A DNA stretch of 57,423 nt from an uncultured Sphingomonas sp. (GCA_913774925.1 CAJYKB010000125.1:1-57423); one strand, 5' to 3'. Counted from the stretch's first letter, positions 34,908 through 44,286 are shown. Numbers and translations are program-made. Notes: generated from the sequence alone by a model not told the origin.

Positions 34908-35026
34908 CGTCATGCCGGATCCTTCGACATGCTCAGGAGAGCCTTGTTCCGGCATCCACTGTGCCGCAAGAGTTTCCATCGCTGCGCCTGCGGGACGGTG
35001 GATGCCGGGACCAGCCCGGCATGACG
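34908..35026. repeat. Class A paired palindrome, locus 4, left arm interrupted by class D core
   Basis: The left arm (34908-34959) begins CGTCATGCCGGA and ends TTCCGGCATCCAC but is about 23 bases longer than usual because a sequence like the class D repeat (CTTCGACATGCTCAGGAGAG) sits at its hairpin tip. The right arm (34998-35026) is normal and lies 38 bases away. The pair fills the space between the divergent metZ and glycosyltransferase starts. Confidence 0.8.
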
Positions 35027-35039
35027 AAGAAGGATACGG

Positions 35040-36266
35040 ATGGCCGCCCTCACCCGCAAACCCGCGATCCTCAGCCTCCTGATCGCGCTCGCCTCATGGC
35101 CGATCTTCCTCTTCCGCCTGTCCGTCCCGCACATGATCGTGTTCGACGAGATCCATTACGTCGCCGCCGCGCGCCAGCTGATCGCGCTGTCCGGCCCGGC
35201 CAATATCGAACACCCGCTGCTGGCGAAGGAGATCATCGCCGCCTCGATCCTGACCTTCGGCGACACCCCCTTCGGCTGGCGCTTCGCTTCCACGATCGCG
35301 GGCGCGGCGACCGTCGCGGGGGCGTTCGCGCTGGCACAGGTCGTCACCCGCCGCACCCGCGCGGGGCTGCTCGCCGCTATCCTGACGCTGCTGGGGTTCA
35401 CCGTCTACGTCCAGGCACGGATCGCGATGCTCGACACGTTCATGCTCGCCTTCCTGCTCTGGGGGATCGTGCTGCTCGCCGCCAGCATGCGCACCGGCGG
35501 CATGACGCGCTGGACCGGGGGCGCGGTGCTGCTGGGGCTTGCCACGGCGTGCAAATGGGCCGCCGCACCCTATGTCGCCGCGGCGGGCGTCACCTTCCTG
35601 ATCCTGCGCCGCGGCCGTGCCGATCGCTGGCCGGGGATGCGCACGGTGCCAGCGCTCGCGATCCTGGGCGGCGTGTCGGTCGCGACCTATTTCCTCACCT
35701 TCGTACCCGCCTTCTTCTACGCCACGGATGCGCTCACGCTGCGCACGCTGCTGCCGTTTCAATACGAAATGTACCAGCGCCAGACGCAGGTCCTGCCGCC
35801 GCACACCTATCAGTCGAACTGGTGGACATGGCCGCTGATGATCCGCCCGATCTGGTATCTGTACGAGCGCGCGGACGAGGCGCAGCGCGGCATCCTGCTA
35901 ATCGGCAACCCCGCGGTGATGTGGGGCGGGCTGGTCGCGGTGGCGGCGTGCTTCGCGGGCTGGGTGAAGACCGGCGCGACGCGGCTGCTGGCGCCCGCAA
36001 TGCTGTGGACCTTCGCGGTCGGCATCTTCGCGGTGATCCCCAAGTCGCTCGGCTTCTATTATTATTACTACCCCGCCAGCGTGTTCGTCGCGGTCGCGCT
36101 GGCGGTGGCGCTCGACGCATGGCGCGCGGAGATCGGCCGCTGGGTAGAGGCGTACCTGCTGCTCGCCTTCGCGCTGACGCTCTATTTCCTGCCGGTCCTG
36201 TCGGCACAGGCGCTCGCCCACGCGGGCGCGTTCAGCCGCTGGACATGGTTCGCCAGCTGGATCTGA
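35040..36266 (+). CDS. Phospholipid-carrier-dependent glycosyltransferase (GT39/PMT-like)
   Basis: The 408-residue integral membrane enzyme has an N-terminal helix, then the acidic catalytic motif FDEIHYV (Asp36-Glu37) in the first outer loop and NIEHPLLAKE soon after, both typical of protein O-mannosyltransferase and ArnT-like GT-C enzymes. About nine further hydrophobic segments follow. Such enzymes use polyprenyl-phosphate sugars to glycosylate proteins or lipids at the outer face of the inner membrane. The nearby GT2-GtrA gene could make the lipid-linked sugar donor, which supports a shared pathway (inference). Confidence 0.87.
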   Translation: MAALTRKPAILSLLIALASWPIFLFRLSVPHMIVFDEIHYVAAARQLIALSGPANIEHPLLAKEIIAASILTFGDTPFGWRFASTIAGAATVAGAFALAQVVTRRTRAGLLAAILTLLGFTVYVQARIAMLDTFMLAFLLWGIVLLAASMRTGGMTRWTGGAVLLGLATACKWAAAPYVAAAGVTFLILRRGRADRWPGMRTVPALAILGGVSVATYFLTFVPAFFYATDALTLRTLLPFQYEMYQRQTQVLPPHTYQSNWWTWPLMIRPIWYLYERADEAQRGILLIGNPAVMWGGLVAVAACFAGWVKTGATRLLAPAMLWTFAVGIFAVIPKSLGFYYYYYPASVFVAVALAVALDAWRAEIGRWVEAYLLLAFALTLYFLPVLSAQALAHAGAFSRWTWFASWI

Positions 36267-36284
36267 CCCCCTCTACTCCCCATG

Positions 36285-36399
36285 CCGTTCGTGCTGAGGA
36301 GGCATTGAGCTTGTCGAAATGCCGTCTCGAAGCACATGCGCAACACGCGCCCTTAGAGACGAGGCTTCGACAAGCTCAGCCTCTCCTCAGGACGAACGG
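36285..36399. repeat. Class D paired inverted repeat
   Basis: Two inverted arms, beginning CCGTTCGTGCTGAGGAGGC and ending CCTCAGGACGAACGG, enclose 40-60 bases. Each also carries the element CTTCGACAAGCTCAG or its complement. It lies between the convergent PMT-like and GT2-GtrA genes and could serve as a two-way terminator. Confidence 0.75.
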
Positions 36400-36419
36400 A
36401 CTGTTCGCGCCCCGAGGGG

Positions 36420-37517
36420 TCACCGATACCGCCCCCAGGTAAACCGCGACGACAGCGCATAATTCCACACCGCCCCCACCGCGACCCCCAGCAGCGCGGA
36501 CGCCGCCCACGCCCCCTGCCGCACATCGTGCAGGAACGCCGCGACGCCGACGTTCGCCACCGCCCCCACCGCGCAGATCAGGCAGAACGCCACCCACCCG
36601 TCGAGCAGCGCCCGCGCCCCCTTCAGCCGCCGGTCGCGGTACGTCAGCGCGTTGTTCAGGAAGAAGTTGAACGTCATCGCCACGAAGGTCGCCGCGATCG
36701 TGCCGCCCAGAAACGACCAGCCGAGCGCAACATAGGTCAGCGTCAGCACCGCCATATGCACGGCCGCGCCCAGCGCGCCGATCGCGGAGAACATCGCGAA
36801 CCGCACCGGCACGACGCGCCCCAGCTTCCGGTCGTACAGCGCGATCAGATATTCCAGCGCCACGACATGGTCGAGCTTGCTCTCTCCCACCGTCCGCACG
36901 CGGAACGTATAGGGCAGCTCGACCGCGCTCAGCGGGCGCGGGCTGGCGCTCATGATGTCGAGCAGGATCTTGAACCCGATCCCGCCCAGCCCGGGCACCA
37001 GATCTCTCACTATCGCGGTGCGGATCATGAAGAACCCGCTCATCGGGTCGCTCAGCTCCGAGCGCAGCACCATCCCCGCCAGCCGCGTGGCAAGTGCGGA
37101 CTTGGCGACGCGATCGCTGTCCCATTCCCCCGTCCCGCCGCCCGCGACGAAGCGCGATCCGACCGCCAGATCGACCGCCGGGTCCGCCTGCAACGCCGCC
37201 GCCATCTTCGGCAACAGCGTCTCGTCGTGTTGCAGGTCGCCGTCCATCACCGCGACCAGCGGTGCGGCGGTGGCGCACATCCCCTCGATACACGCGGTCG
37301 ACAGCCCGCGCCGCCCGATCCGCTGGATCACGCGCACACGGCGGTCGACCCGCGCCAGTTCGCGCGCGGCCTCCGCCGTCCCGTCCGGGCTGTCGTCGTC
37401 GACGAAGATCGCCTCCCACGCGAGCCCCGCCAGCGCCGCCTCCAGCCGCGCGACGACGGTCGCGACATTGCCGCGCTCGTTGAACGTCGGAATGACGACC
37501 GCGAGGTCGAGATTCAT
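36420..37517 (-). CDS. GT2 glycosyltransferase fused to a GtrA membrane domain
   Basis: This 365-residue protein joins a dolichol-phosphate mannosyltransferase-like GT2 domain (about 1-230) to a C-terminal GtrA-type domain with four transmembrane helices (about 240-360). In the GT2 part, VVIPTFNERGN, FVDDDSPDGT and the metal-binding MDGDLQHDE are visible, along with GSRFVAGGG. The fusion is typical of enzymes that load a sugar on undecaprenyl phosphate and help flip it to the outer face. The neighbouring PMT-like enzyme is a plausible user of that donor. Confidence 0.9.
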   Translation of the reverse strand: MNLDLAVVIPTFNERGNVATVVARLEAALAGLAWEAIFVDDDSPDGTAEAARELARVDRRVRVIQRIGRRGLSTACIEGMCATAAPLVAVMDGDLQHDETLLPKMAAALQADPAVDLAVGSRFVAGGGTGEWDSDRVAKSALATRLAGMVLRSELSDPMSGFFMIRTAIVRDLVPGLGGIGFKILLDIMSASPRPLSAVELPYTFRVRTVGESKLDHVVALEYLIALYDRKLGRVVPVRFAMFSAIGALGAAVHMAVLTLTYVALGWSFLGGTIAATFVAMTFNFFLNNALTYRDRRLKGARALLDGWVAFCLICAVGAVANVGVAAFLHDVRQGAWAASALLGVAVGAVWNYALSSRFTWGRYR

Positions 37518-37519
37518 CG

Positions 37520-37615
37520 CGCCCTCACCCTTCCGGCGCTACGCGCCTCCCTCCCTCTCCCAATGGGAGAGGGAAGGGGCCCATCGGCGCAGCCGTTGGG
37601 AAGGGTGAGGGCGAC
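37520..37615. repeat. Class C paired inverted repeat
   Basis: The arms GCCCTCACCCTTCC (from 37521) and GGAAGGGTGAGGGC (to 37613) are perfect inverses. An internal hairpin CCCTCTCCCAATGGGAGAGGG lies between them. It separates the GT2-GtrA gene from leuB, both on the minus strand. Confidence 0.8.
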
Positions 37616-37623
37616 GTAAAAAA

Positions 37624-38670
37624 TCACAACGCCGCCAGCACCGCATCCCCCATCGCGCGCGTCGACGCGTCGCCGCCCAGATCCGGCGTCCGCACGCCCG
37701 ACCGCAGCGCCGCCGCCACCGCCGCCTCGATCCGGTCCGCCGCCGCTGCCATGTCGAGCGAGTGGCGCAGCATCATCGCCGCCGACAGGATCGCGGCGCA
37801 GGGATTGGCCTTCCCCTGCCCCGCGATGTCGGGCGCGGAGCCGTGGATCGGCTCGTACAGCCCCTTGCCGTCCGCATCGAGCGAGGCGGACGGCAGCATC
37901 CCGATCGACCCCACGCACATGCTCGCCTGATCGCTCAGGATGTCGCCGAACAGATTGCCGGTCACGATCGTGTCGAACGCGCCCGGGTTGCGCACCAGCT
38001 GCATCGCGGCATTGTCGACGTACATGTGCGTCAGCTCGACGTCCGGATATTCCGCCGACACCTCGATCACCACGTCGCGCCACAGCTGCGACGTCTCCAG
38101 CACGTTCGCCTTGTCGACCGAACACAGCTTGCCGCGCCGCTTCGCCGCGGTCTGGAAGCCGATATGCGCGATACGCCGCACCTCCGCCTCGTCATAGCGC
38201 ATCAGGTCGTGCCCTTCGCGCAGCCCGGCGTCGGTCGTGCGCCGTCCCTTCTCGCCGAAATAGACGTCGCCGTTCAGTTCGCGCACGGTGACCAGATCGA
38301 TCGCCCCCGCCACTTCGGGCTTCAGCGTGCTTGCATCCTCCAGCCCGGCGAAGATCTTGGCCGGGCGCAGGTTCGCGAACGTCACCAGATGCTTGCGCAG
38401 CCCCAGGATCGCCTGCTCGGGGCGCAGGTGCCGCTCCAGCGCGTCGCACGTCGGGTCGCCCACCGCGCCGAACAGGATCGCATCCGCCCGCTTCGCCAGC
38501 GCCAGCGTTTCCTCGGGCAGCGGATGCCCGTGCGCGTGATAGGCCGCGCCCCCGACCGGCGCCTCCTCGAACGTCAGCCCCAGGTCCAGCGCGTCGAGCA
38601 CGCGGCGCGCCTCGTGCGTCACTTCGGGGCCGATGCCGTCGCCGGGCAGAATCGCGATCGTCTTGCTCAT
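37624..38670 (-). CDS. leuB: 3-isopropylmalate dehydrogenase
   Basis: The 348-residue enzyme is a full-length LeuB, which oxidises 3-isopropylmalate in leucine synthesis. It begins with [13 protein letters not shown], has the substrate-binding segment [12 protein letters not shown], the catalytic Tyr in [19 protein letters not shown] sequence and the conserved Lys/Asp region [29 protein letters not shown] and [16 protein letters not shown]. No other leu gene is present in the window. Confidence 0.96.
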   Translation of the reverse strand: MSKTIAILPGDGIGPEVTHEARRVLDALDLGLTFEEAPVGGAAYHAHGHPLPEETLALAKRADAILFGAVGDPTCDALERHLRPEQAILGLRKHLVTFANLRPAKIFAGLEDASTLKPEVAGAIDLVTVRELNGDVYFGEKGRRTTDAGLREGHDLMRYDEAEVRRIAHIGFQTAAKRRGKLCSVDKANVLETSQLWRDVVIEVSAEYPDVELTHMYVDNAAMQLVRNPGAFDTIVTGNLFGDILSDQASMCVGSIGMLPSASLDADGKGLYEPIHGSAPDIAGQGKANPCAAILSAAMMLRHSLDMAAAADRIEAAVAAALRSGVRTPDLGGDASTRAMGDAVLAAL

Positions 38671-38699
38671 GGCGGCAGCGCATGGCGCGCCGCGCGGCG

Positions 38700-39431
38700 T
38701 TACGCAACCGCGCGCTGCAACCGCGCCACCAGCCGCTCTCGCGCCGCCAGCACGTCGCGCCGCCGGTCGGTCAGTACGTCACGCGCCAGGAAATGCCCGG
38801 TGATCGCCAGCCCCGCCAGCGCCTCCTCCCCCGTCGCCGCCCCGCCGGTGACGAGGAACGGCGGCAGCGCGAACAGCCGCGCCTCATATCCCGCCGCCGC
38901 CGCCCGGCTCACCGCGCCGCCGCTGCGCGGACTGACGAAGCCGAGGTCGTCGACCGCCCCCGTCGCGACACAGGCGGTCAGGTCCAGCCCGAACCCCAGC
39001 TCCGCGAGCAGCAGCAGCTCGTACCGCGCCAATGCCGCCGCCCAGCCGCGCGCGGAGGGCGCGGCCTCCACCGCGTCGAGCAGTCCCGCCAGCGCATCGT
39101 GCAGCCGCGGGTAGGGCTGCGCCTCCGGCAGCGCCGCCGCGGTCAGCGCGGTCGTCCAGTCGAGCGCCGCGGCGGGCAGCGCCTCGGCATGGAGCGCCGC
39201 GCGGCTGTGGACCAGCTCGACGGTCAGCGCGGGCAATTGCTCGTCGGTCCGCGCGCGCCACTCGCCCCGCACCAGATTGGCGGGTTGCAGCACCGGGCGC
39301 AGCCGCCGCGAATGCCCGCCCCGCACATAGCCCGCACGCACCCCGTAGTCGCGCGTCAGCGCCCGCACCACCGCGCCATGCTCCCCATGCGCGCGGACGG
39401 ACAGGACGATGGCATCGGCGATCAGGTGCAT
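38700..39431 (-). CDS. recO: DNA repair protein RecO
   Basis: This 243-residue protein matches RecO, which helps RecR load RecA at single-stranded gaps. The N-terminal OB fold is visible from [20 protein letters not shown], with [21 protein letters not shown], and the helical C-terminal domain has [16 protein letters not shown] zinc-binding Cys set found in some RecO proteins is largely absent here. The start is the ATG at 39431; upstream in-frame codons run into a class B repeat. Confidence 0.92.
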   Translation of the reverse strand: MHLIADAIVLSVRAHGEHGAVVRALTRDYGVRAGYVRGGHSRRLRPVLQPANLVRGEWRARTDEQLPALTVELVHSRAALHAEALPAAALDWTTALTAAALPEAQPYPRLHDALAGLLDAVEAAPSARGWAAALARYELLLLAELGFGLDLTACVATGAVDDLGFVSPRSGGAVSRAAAAGYEARLFALPPFLVTGGAATGEEALAGLAITGHFLARDVLTDRRRDVLAARERLVARLQRAVA

Positions 39432-39480
39432 CGTGGGGCATGATACACGACTGACGCCGCAAAAGCTGCCGTGGTCCAGC

Positions 39481-39560
39481 GGAGGCAGGAGCCCAGGGTT
39501 GCGTGTCCCAACCTGCATTGCTCTGCATGGCTCTGGGCTCCTGCCTGCGCAGGAGCACGA
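39481..39560. repeat. Class B paired inverted repeat
   Basis: The left arm GGAGGCAGGAGCCCAGGG (from 39481) and the right arm, with CTCTGGGCTCCTGCCTGCG, form an inverted pair with about 35 bases between their cores. It lies between the minus-strand FemAB-like gene and recO. Confidence 0.75.
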
Positions 39561-39570
39561 TGCGGCTTAC

Positions 39571-40422
39571 CTACCGCCCCACCCGCCCCGCCACCGCGCG
39601 CAACATCGCCACCCGCTTCGCCGCCGACACCGCGCCGTCGAACCCGCGCAACGCCCCCAGCGCCGCCCGGTTCGCCCATGTCCGCCGCAGCACCACCACG
39701 TCGCGACACGCCACCCCGCCGCTCGCCAGCGTGCGCTTGTGCTGCCCGTCCCCTTCCGTGAAGTCGAACCGCGCCCGCCCCTCGCCGAAGAGATCGCCCA
39801 GCGCCGCCTCCATCAGCACGCTGCCCGGCGACAGCGCCGCGAACGCCGGGTCGTGCCCGACGTGATCGTACCGCCACGACGTGCCCTGCGCGGTGCAGAA
39901 CAGATACGCCACCGGCGCCTCGCCCATGAACAGCAGCCACCCGCGCGCGTCGTCGCGCACCACCGCCGCCGCCGCGGCCGGCAGCGCCGCCCCCAGCAGC
40001 CGCTCCTGATAGGTCGCCGCCGCCACCGCACGCGCCAGCGGGTGGAACGCCCCCAGTTCCGCGCGCGTGGCGTATCGCCGGATATCCACCCGCCCGCCGT
40101 TCGCCGCCGCGAGTTTCCGCGCCTTGCGCTTCATCGCCGCGCGCGTCGACGCCGACAGCCCCGCGCGCCACGCCGCCTCCCCCGCCGCCAGGTCGACGAA
40201 ATGGCGCACGTAGCGCTGCCGCACCCATGTCAGCCCCGCCATGTCGAGCGCCACGTCCTCGGGCAGCGACGTCACATGCCACCCGTCCGCGCCATTCAGC
40301 GCGGGCAACACCGGCGCGACCCTCGCCAGTGCCGCATCCAGCGAGACGCCGACGCGCACCAGCCGCCGCGGGATCGTCGCCAGCGTGCGCGCGCCGACCT
40401 GCAGCGCGAACGGATCCGTCAC
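39571..40422 (-). CDS. FemAB-like/GNAT acetyltransferase (Acetyltransf_6 type)
   Basis: The 283-residue protein resembles the BioF2/FemAB-like GNAT group (C-terminal domain with AYLFCTAQGTSWRYDHVGHDP and LMEAALGDLFGEGRARFDFTEGDG-type sequence). Such proteins are often linked to exopolysaccharide or cell-wall modification. The start is GTG at 40422, overlapping the stop of the polysaccharide deacetylase gene (GTGA). The two genes are therefore coupled, and both may act on the same surface glycan (inference). No signal peptide is seen. Confidence 0.8.
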   Translation of the reverse strand: MTDPFALQVGARTLATIPRRLVRVGVSLDAALARVAPVLPALNGADGWHVTSLPEDVALDMAGLTWVRQRYVRHFVDLAAGEAAWRAGLSASTRAAMKRKARKLAAANGGRVDIRRYATRAELGAFHPLARAVAAATYQERLLGAALPAAAAAVVRDDARGWLLFMGEAPVAYLFCTAQGTSWRYDHVGHDPAFAALSPGSVLMEAALGDLFGEGRARFDFTEGDGQHKRTLASGGVACRDVVVLRRTWANRAALGALRGFDGAVSAAKRVAMLRAVAGRVGR

Positions 40423-41372
40423 GCCGCGCGTTCGGCGACCAGCGTCGACCACGCCTGCTCGACCTGCCGCCACTGCCGCCGCATGACGCTCGGCGGCAGC
40501 GGCTGGTCGGCGCGGCCGAGCGGCAGGCACGGCGCCGACGCGAAATGCGTCGTCGGCAACGTCCCGCGCCGCGCCGCCAGCATCGCGCACAGCGCCTCGA
40601 ACCGGCGGACATGGACACGGTTGGGCGCGGTGCCCGCGCGGTTGGCGAGCTCGAAGCTGTGGCTGACGATCGTCACCGCGGCATGGTCGTGCGCCACCGC
40701 ATGGTCCAGCGCGGCGCGCATCTCCGCGATCGACAGCGCGCAGACCTGGACGTTGCGGTAGCTGCCGGGGCGATCCTCGATCACCGTCACCGGCACCTCG
40801 ACCAGTCCGCGCCGCGCGACGGGCGCGATCTGCGCCGGCGGCAGCCCGATCGCGCTCGGCCACGGCGCGTGCGCCCCGTTATGGCTGCTGTCGTAGCGGA
40901 TGCCCAGCATCGCCAGCGCCGACAGCGTATCGTCGTTCGCGGCATAGCTGCCGGCGCGAAACGCCACCGGCGCGGGCGCCCCCGCTTCGGTCAGCAGCGC
41001 GATCGCCTTCGCCAGCAACGCGCCCTGCGCGCCCTGCGAATGATCGATCAGCTCGAACCGCCCGTGTCGCGCCCCGCCGTCGCCCGCGCAGGCGCCGACC
41101 CAATTGGGGTGCAGGTGCAGCTGCACCTCCTGCCCCGCCGCCAGGATCGGCGCGACGACCTGCGCGATCGCTTCGGCACCATAGACCAGCGCGGGCATCG
41201 GATCGACGAAGAAGCACGCCTTCAACCCGTGCCGCGCCAGCACCTCCAGCTGCCACGCCAGCCCCACCCCCGCCGGCTCGATCGACCGCGCCCCGATCGC
41301 GGGCAGCGCCAGCCCGGCGGCATGATGCCCCCAGCGAAACTCGGTATCAATCGTCAGGAAGACGGCGGGCAT
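40419..41372 (-). CDS. Polysaccharide deacetylase-family protein (NodB fold)
   Basis: The 317-residue product starts directly with FLTIDTEFRWGHH, where Asp9 and the nearby residues match the NodB catalytic region. QLHLHPNW provides the metal-binding His pair, and FRAGSYAAND corresponds to motif 3. Members remove N- or O-acetyl groups from polysaccharides; this short type is cytoplasmic or lacks a clear export signal. The next gene, a FemAB-like acetyltransferase, overlaps its stop by four bases. Confidence 0.82.
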   Translation of the reverse strand: MPAVFLTIDTEFRWGHHAAGLALPAIGARSIEPAGVGLAWQLEVLARHGLKACFFVDPMPALVYGAEAIAQVVAPILAAGQEVQLHLHPNWVGACAGDGGARHGRFELIDHSQGAQGALLAKAIALLTEAGAPAPVAFRAGSYAANDDTLSALAMLGIRYDSSHNGAHAPWPSAIGLPPAQIAPVARRGLVEVPVTVIEDRPGSYRNVQVCALSIAEMRAALDHAVAHDHAAVTIVSHSFELANRAGTAPNRVHVRRFEALCAMLAARRGTLPTTHFASAPCLPLGRADQPLPPSVMRRQWRQVEQAWSTLVAERAA

Positions 41373-41417
41373 GATGCCGGACGGTGTAGCGCCAAGAGGT
41401 AAGGGCTTCGTTGCCGC

Positions 41418-44213
41418 CTATTCGGTGACCCCGAAGCGGCGGAATTCGACCGCCACCTGTGGGTCCATCAGCGTCGCCGCCGCGACGTCCGCCGCGCCCT
41501 CCGCCTGCCGCCCGGCCCGCCGCCGCGCCAGCCCGCGCAGATAGAGCGTTCCCGCGCTACCCGGCATCAGGTCGATCGCGGCGTCCAGATCGGCCAGCGC
41601 CTCCTCCACCTTCCCCATCCGCAGATAGGCGAGGCCGCGGCTGTCCAGCGCCGCCGCCGGACTGTCGCTCAGCTCGATCGACCGCGTGCAATCCTTCAGC
41701 GCGGTGTCGAGCATGACATTGCCCAACCCCTTGACCCAGCAGCGCGAATTGAGGAGCGCCGCGTCGCCCGGCCGCTCGACGATCGCGGCGTCGACCAGCG
41801 CGACGCCCTCCCCCGGCTTGCCGTCCAGCGCCAGCAGCTCCGCGCGCGCCGTCACCGCGCCGAACCGGTTGCGGTCCCCACGCGCGATCCGCTCGTCCAG
41901 CAGCGCGAACGCCGCCGCGCGGTCGCCCGCCCGCGCCGTCGCCTGCGCCAGCCCGATCAGCGCGCCGTCATTGTCCGGTTCCAGCGCGCGCGCCGCATCA
42001 TAGTCGGCGATCGCCTCGCGCATCTTGCCCGCGCGTTCGAACAGCGCGGCGCGACGCAGCCGCAGGTCGACCGAATCCTTCAGGTCGATCGCGCGTGTCA
42101 GGTCGGCGGTCGCGCCGGCGACGTCGTAGATGCCGGTGCGGAACGAGGCGCGGCTGACATAGCCGCTCTCCTCCTTGGGATCGCGCGCGATGGCGGCCGC
42201 GAAGGCCTTTTCCACGCCGGCGAAACGTCCGTCCTTGCGCGCGGCCAGCACCTGCTCGACGCGGGTCGGCAGCTGCGCCGGCGCCAGCACGCGCAGCGCA
42301 TCCGCCTTCGCCTGCGCATAGCGCGCGCGCTCGCCCGCCAACGCCGCGGGGGCGATTTCCGCCCCGACCGCATCGACGCGATCCTCCACCGTCAGCGTCG
42401 CGCCCGACAGCGTCGCGGTGCGATGCATCTGCCGCCCCGCCAGCGTGGCGGGAAGCGTGCGCGCGCCCTCCAGCTCGAACCCCGCGCCGCCTCCGGGCAG
42501 CAGCATCACGGTGCGATAGGCGGTGCCGCCCGGCGCGCCGGTCGCCACCGGCAGGTCGCGCCACGCCTGACGCGCGCGATCGGGGGTAAATTCGATCGCG
42601 CCGACCGCGCGGTCGACGATGCGGCGATAGCGCCGGTTCTGCCGCCACCAGCCGGTGCTGGTGATGCCGCTGCCGGTGATGACGACGGTCGCGGTGACGG
42701 GGTCGTATCGCAGCGCCTCGGCGGCGAATTGCGCGTCGCCGGTTTCCGCGGAGATCAACTGGTCCAGCCACTGGCGCTTCTGCTCCGCATCGGCCTGGTT
42801 GGCGAGCGCGGCGACCATCTCCGCGCCGCGCCCGCGCAGCGTGATCCGCGCGTCGAACGTCGCCGGGAAGTCGAGCCCGGCGCGCTGGTCCCAGTTCAGC
42901 TCCACGATCCGTTCCGGTCGCGCATCCGCGCGCTGCGGCAGCGTCTCCAGCCCGGCCCCCGCGGCCCGCACCGGCAGCACGGAGTGGAACGCCGGCACGT
43001 CGCGGATGTCGTCCAGCCGCGCGCCCAGCCCGGTGCCATCCAGCCACAGCGTCTCGCCGCCCACCGTGGCGCGCACGACGATATGGTCGAACGCCGCGGC
43101 GGAGGGCAGCCGCGTCGTCACCAATCCGCCGGTCTGCACGCTCGCGATCGCGGGTTCCGCCTCGATCCCCAGCGCGTGGAGCATCGCCAGCAGCAGCAGC
43201 GTCTTCGCCTTGCAATCGCCGTAGCGCAGCTCCCACGTCTTCGCCGGGGCCTGCGGGGTCAGCGCACCGCCGTTCATCCCCACCGCCAGATAGCGGATCT
43301 TGCCCTGCACCAGCTCCAGCGCGCGCTGCGTGCGGCGCAACGGGTCCGCCTCCGCGGCGGCGATCGCCTTCACCTCGGCGTCCAGCGCGCTGCCGGGCGC
43401 GATCAGTCCCTTGGTCGCATACAGCGGCGCCATCGTGCGCGACACGTCGGCCCAATCGGCGAAGGACGACGCCTCCAGCATCGGCACCTTCACCAGCCGC
43501 GCCGGCAGGTCGTCGGGCATGTCGGTCGGCTTGGGCAGCGGCAGCGCGACCGTCACCTCGTGCATCCCGTCGACATCGCGCTCGGTCGTGACCAGCCCCT
43601 CGGCATAGCCCTTCCACCGCACCGCCTGGGTCTTCGGCCATATCAACCGCGAGCGGGCGAAACCCGCGCGGAACGGCGCGGTCGGGGTCGGCACCACGGC
43701 GACAGCATGACCGCCCATCGCCTTGTCGCTCTGCGTGATCGTGAACGACACGCGCAGCACGTCGCCCAGCTGCAGCCCCGCGACCGGCAGCGTCGCGGTC
43801 ATCATGCCGTTCAGCACGAACTGCTCCATCTGCTGCTCGCGGCGCAGCGCGGTGAAGCGCTGCCCGCCCGCCAGCAGGTCGATTACCTTGCCGGCGCGCA
43901 GGATCTCGACGCGATGTATCGTCAGGTCGCCGCGGTCTGGCATCCACGGGATCGACACATTGCCCAGCTGGGTCAGCAACTGCTCGCTGGCGACGCGTGT
44001 CGCGCCATCGACATAGGTGTCGGCGACATCGCCCGAGATGCGCGCCTGCGTGTCGGCCAGCACCACCATCGGCGCGTCCGCGGCCAGCTGCGCCGCGGTG
44101 ATCGCGGGCGCGGGCGTGACCCATGCCGCCGCGGGCGCGTAGCGCACCGTCTCTGACGCCTGCACGCCCGTCGCGGTCGCCAGCAACACGAAAAACAACG
44201 GCGCTCGCCGCAT
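41418..44213 (-). CDS. Large exported DUF3857/transglutaminase-like/TPR protein
   Basis: The 931-residue protein has a signal peptide (about 1-20, LFFVLLATATGVQAS). A DUF3857 domain occupies roughly residues 40-240. It is followed by a transglutaminase-like core with the Cys in ELRYGDCKAKTLLLLAML and the His in AFDHIVVRATVGG. The C-terminal third holds four to six TPR units (for example AIADYDAARALEPDNDGALIGLAQA). The Cys-His order suggests an active thiol enzyme or a pseudo-enzyme; a substrate is not known. Proteins of this type are widespread in Bacteroidetes and sphingomonads. The start is the ATG at 44213. Confidence 0.85.
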   Translation of the reverse strand: MRRAPLFFVLLATATGVQASETVRYAPAAAWVTPAPAITAAQLAADAPMVVLADTQARISGDVADTYVDGATRVASEQLLTQLGNVSIPWMPDRGDLTIHRVEILRAGKVIDLLAGGQRFTALRREQQMEQFVLNGMMTATLPVAGLQLGDVLRVSFTITQSDKAMGGHAVAVVPTPTAPFRAGFARSRLIWPKTQAVRWKGYAEGLVTTERDVDGMHEVTVALPLPKPTDMPDDLPARLVKVPMLEASSFADWADVSRTMAPLYATKGLIAPGSALDAEVKAIAAAEADPLRRTQRALELVQGKIRYLAVGMNGGALTPQAPAKTWELRYGDCKAKTLLLLAMLHALGIEAEPAIASVQTGGLVTTRLPSAAAFDHIVVRATVGGETLWLDGTGLGARLDDIRDVPAFHSVLPVRAAGAGLETLPQRADARPERIVELNWDQRAGLDFPATFDARITLRGRGAEMVAALANQADAEQKRQWLDQLISAETGDAQFAAEALRYDPVTATVVITGSGITSTGWWRQNRRYRRIVDRAVGAIEFTPDRARQAWRDLPVATGAPGGTAYRTVMLLPGGGAGFELEGARTLPATLAGRQMHRTATLSGATLTVEDRVDAVGAEIAPAALAGERARYAQAKADALRVLAPAQLPTRVEQVLAARKDGRFAGVEKAFAAAIARDPKEESGYVSRASFRTGIYDVAGATADLTRAIDLKDSVDLRLRRAALFERAGKMREAIADYDAARALEPDNDGALIGLAQATARAGDRAAAFALLDERIARGDRNRFGAVTARAELLALDGKPGEGVALVDAAIVERPGDAALLNSRCWVKGLGNVMLDTALKDCTRSIELSDSPAAALDSRGLAYLRMGKVEEALADLDAAIDLMPGSAGTLYLRGLARRRAGRQAEGAADVAAATLMDPQVAVEFRRFGVTE

Positions 44214-44286
44214 GTAACGATCCCCCCGGAATGTCCCCGGGGACCGTCTTAGCGAGCGGCACGGGCGCGCGATAGCGCCCCGCACC

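Noticed and set aside
33611..36442. 943-codon open frame on the plus strand
   Set aside because: It passes through metZ (antisense) and the PMT-like gene in another frame; the product is Arg/His-rich without family features.
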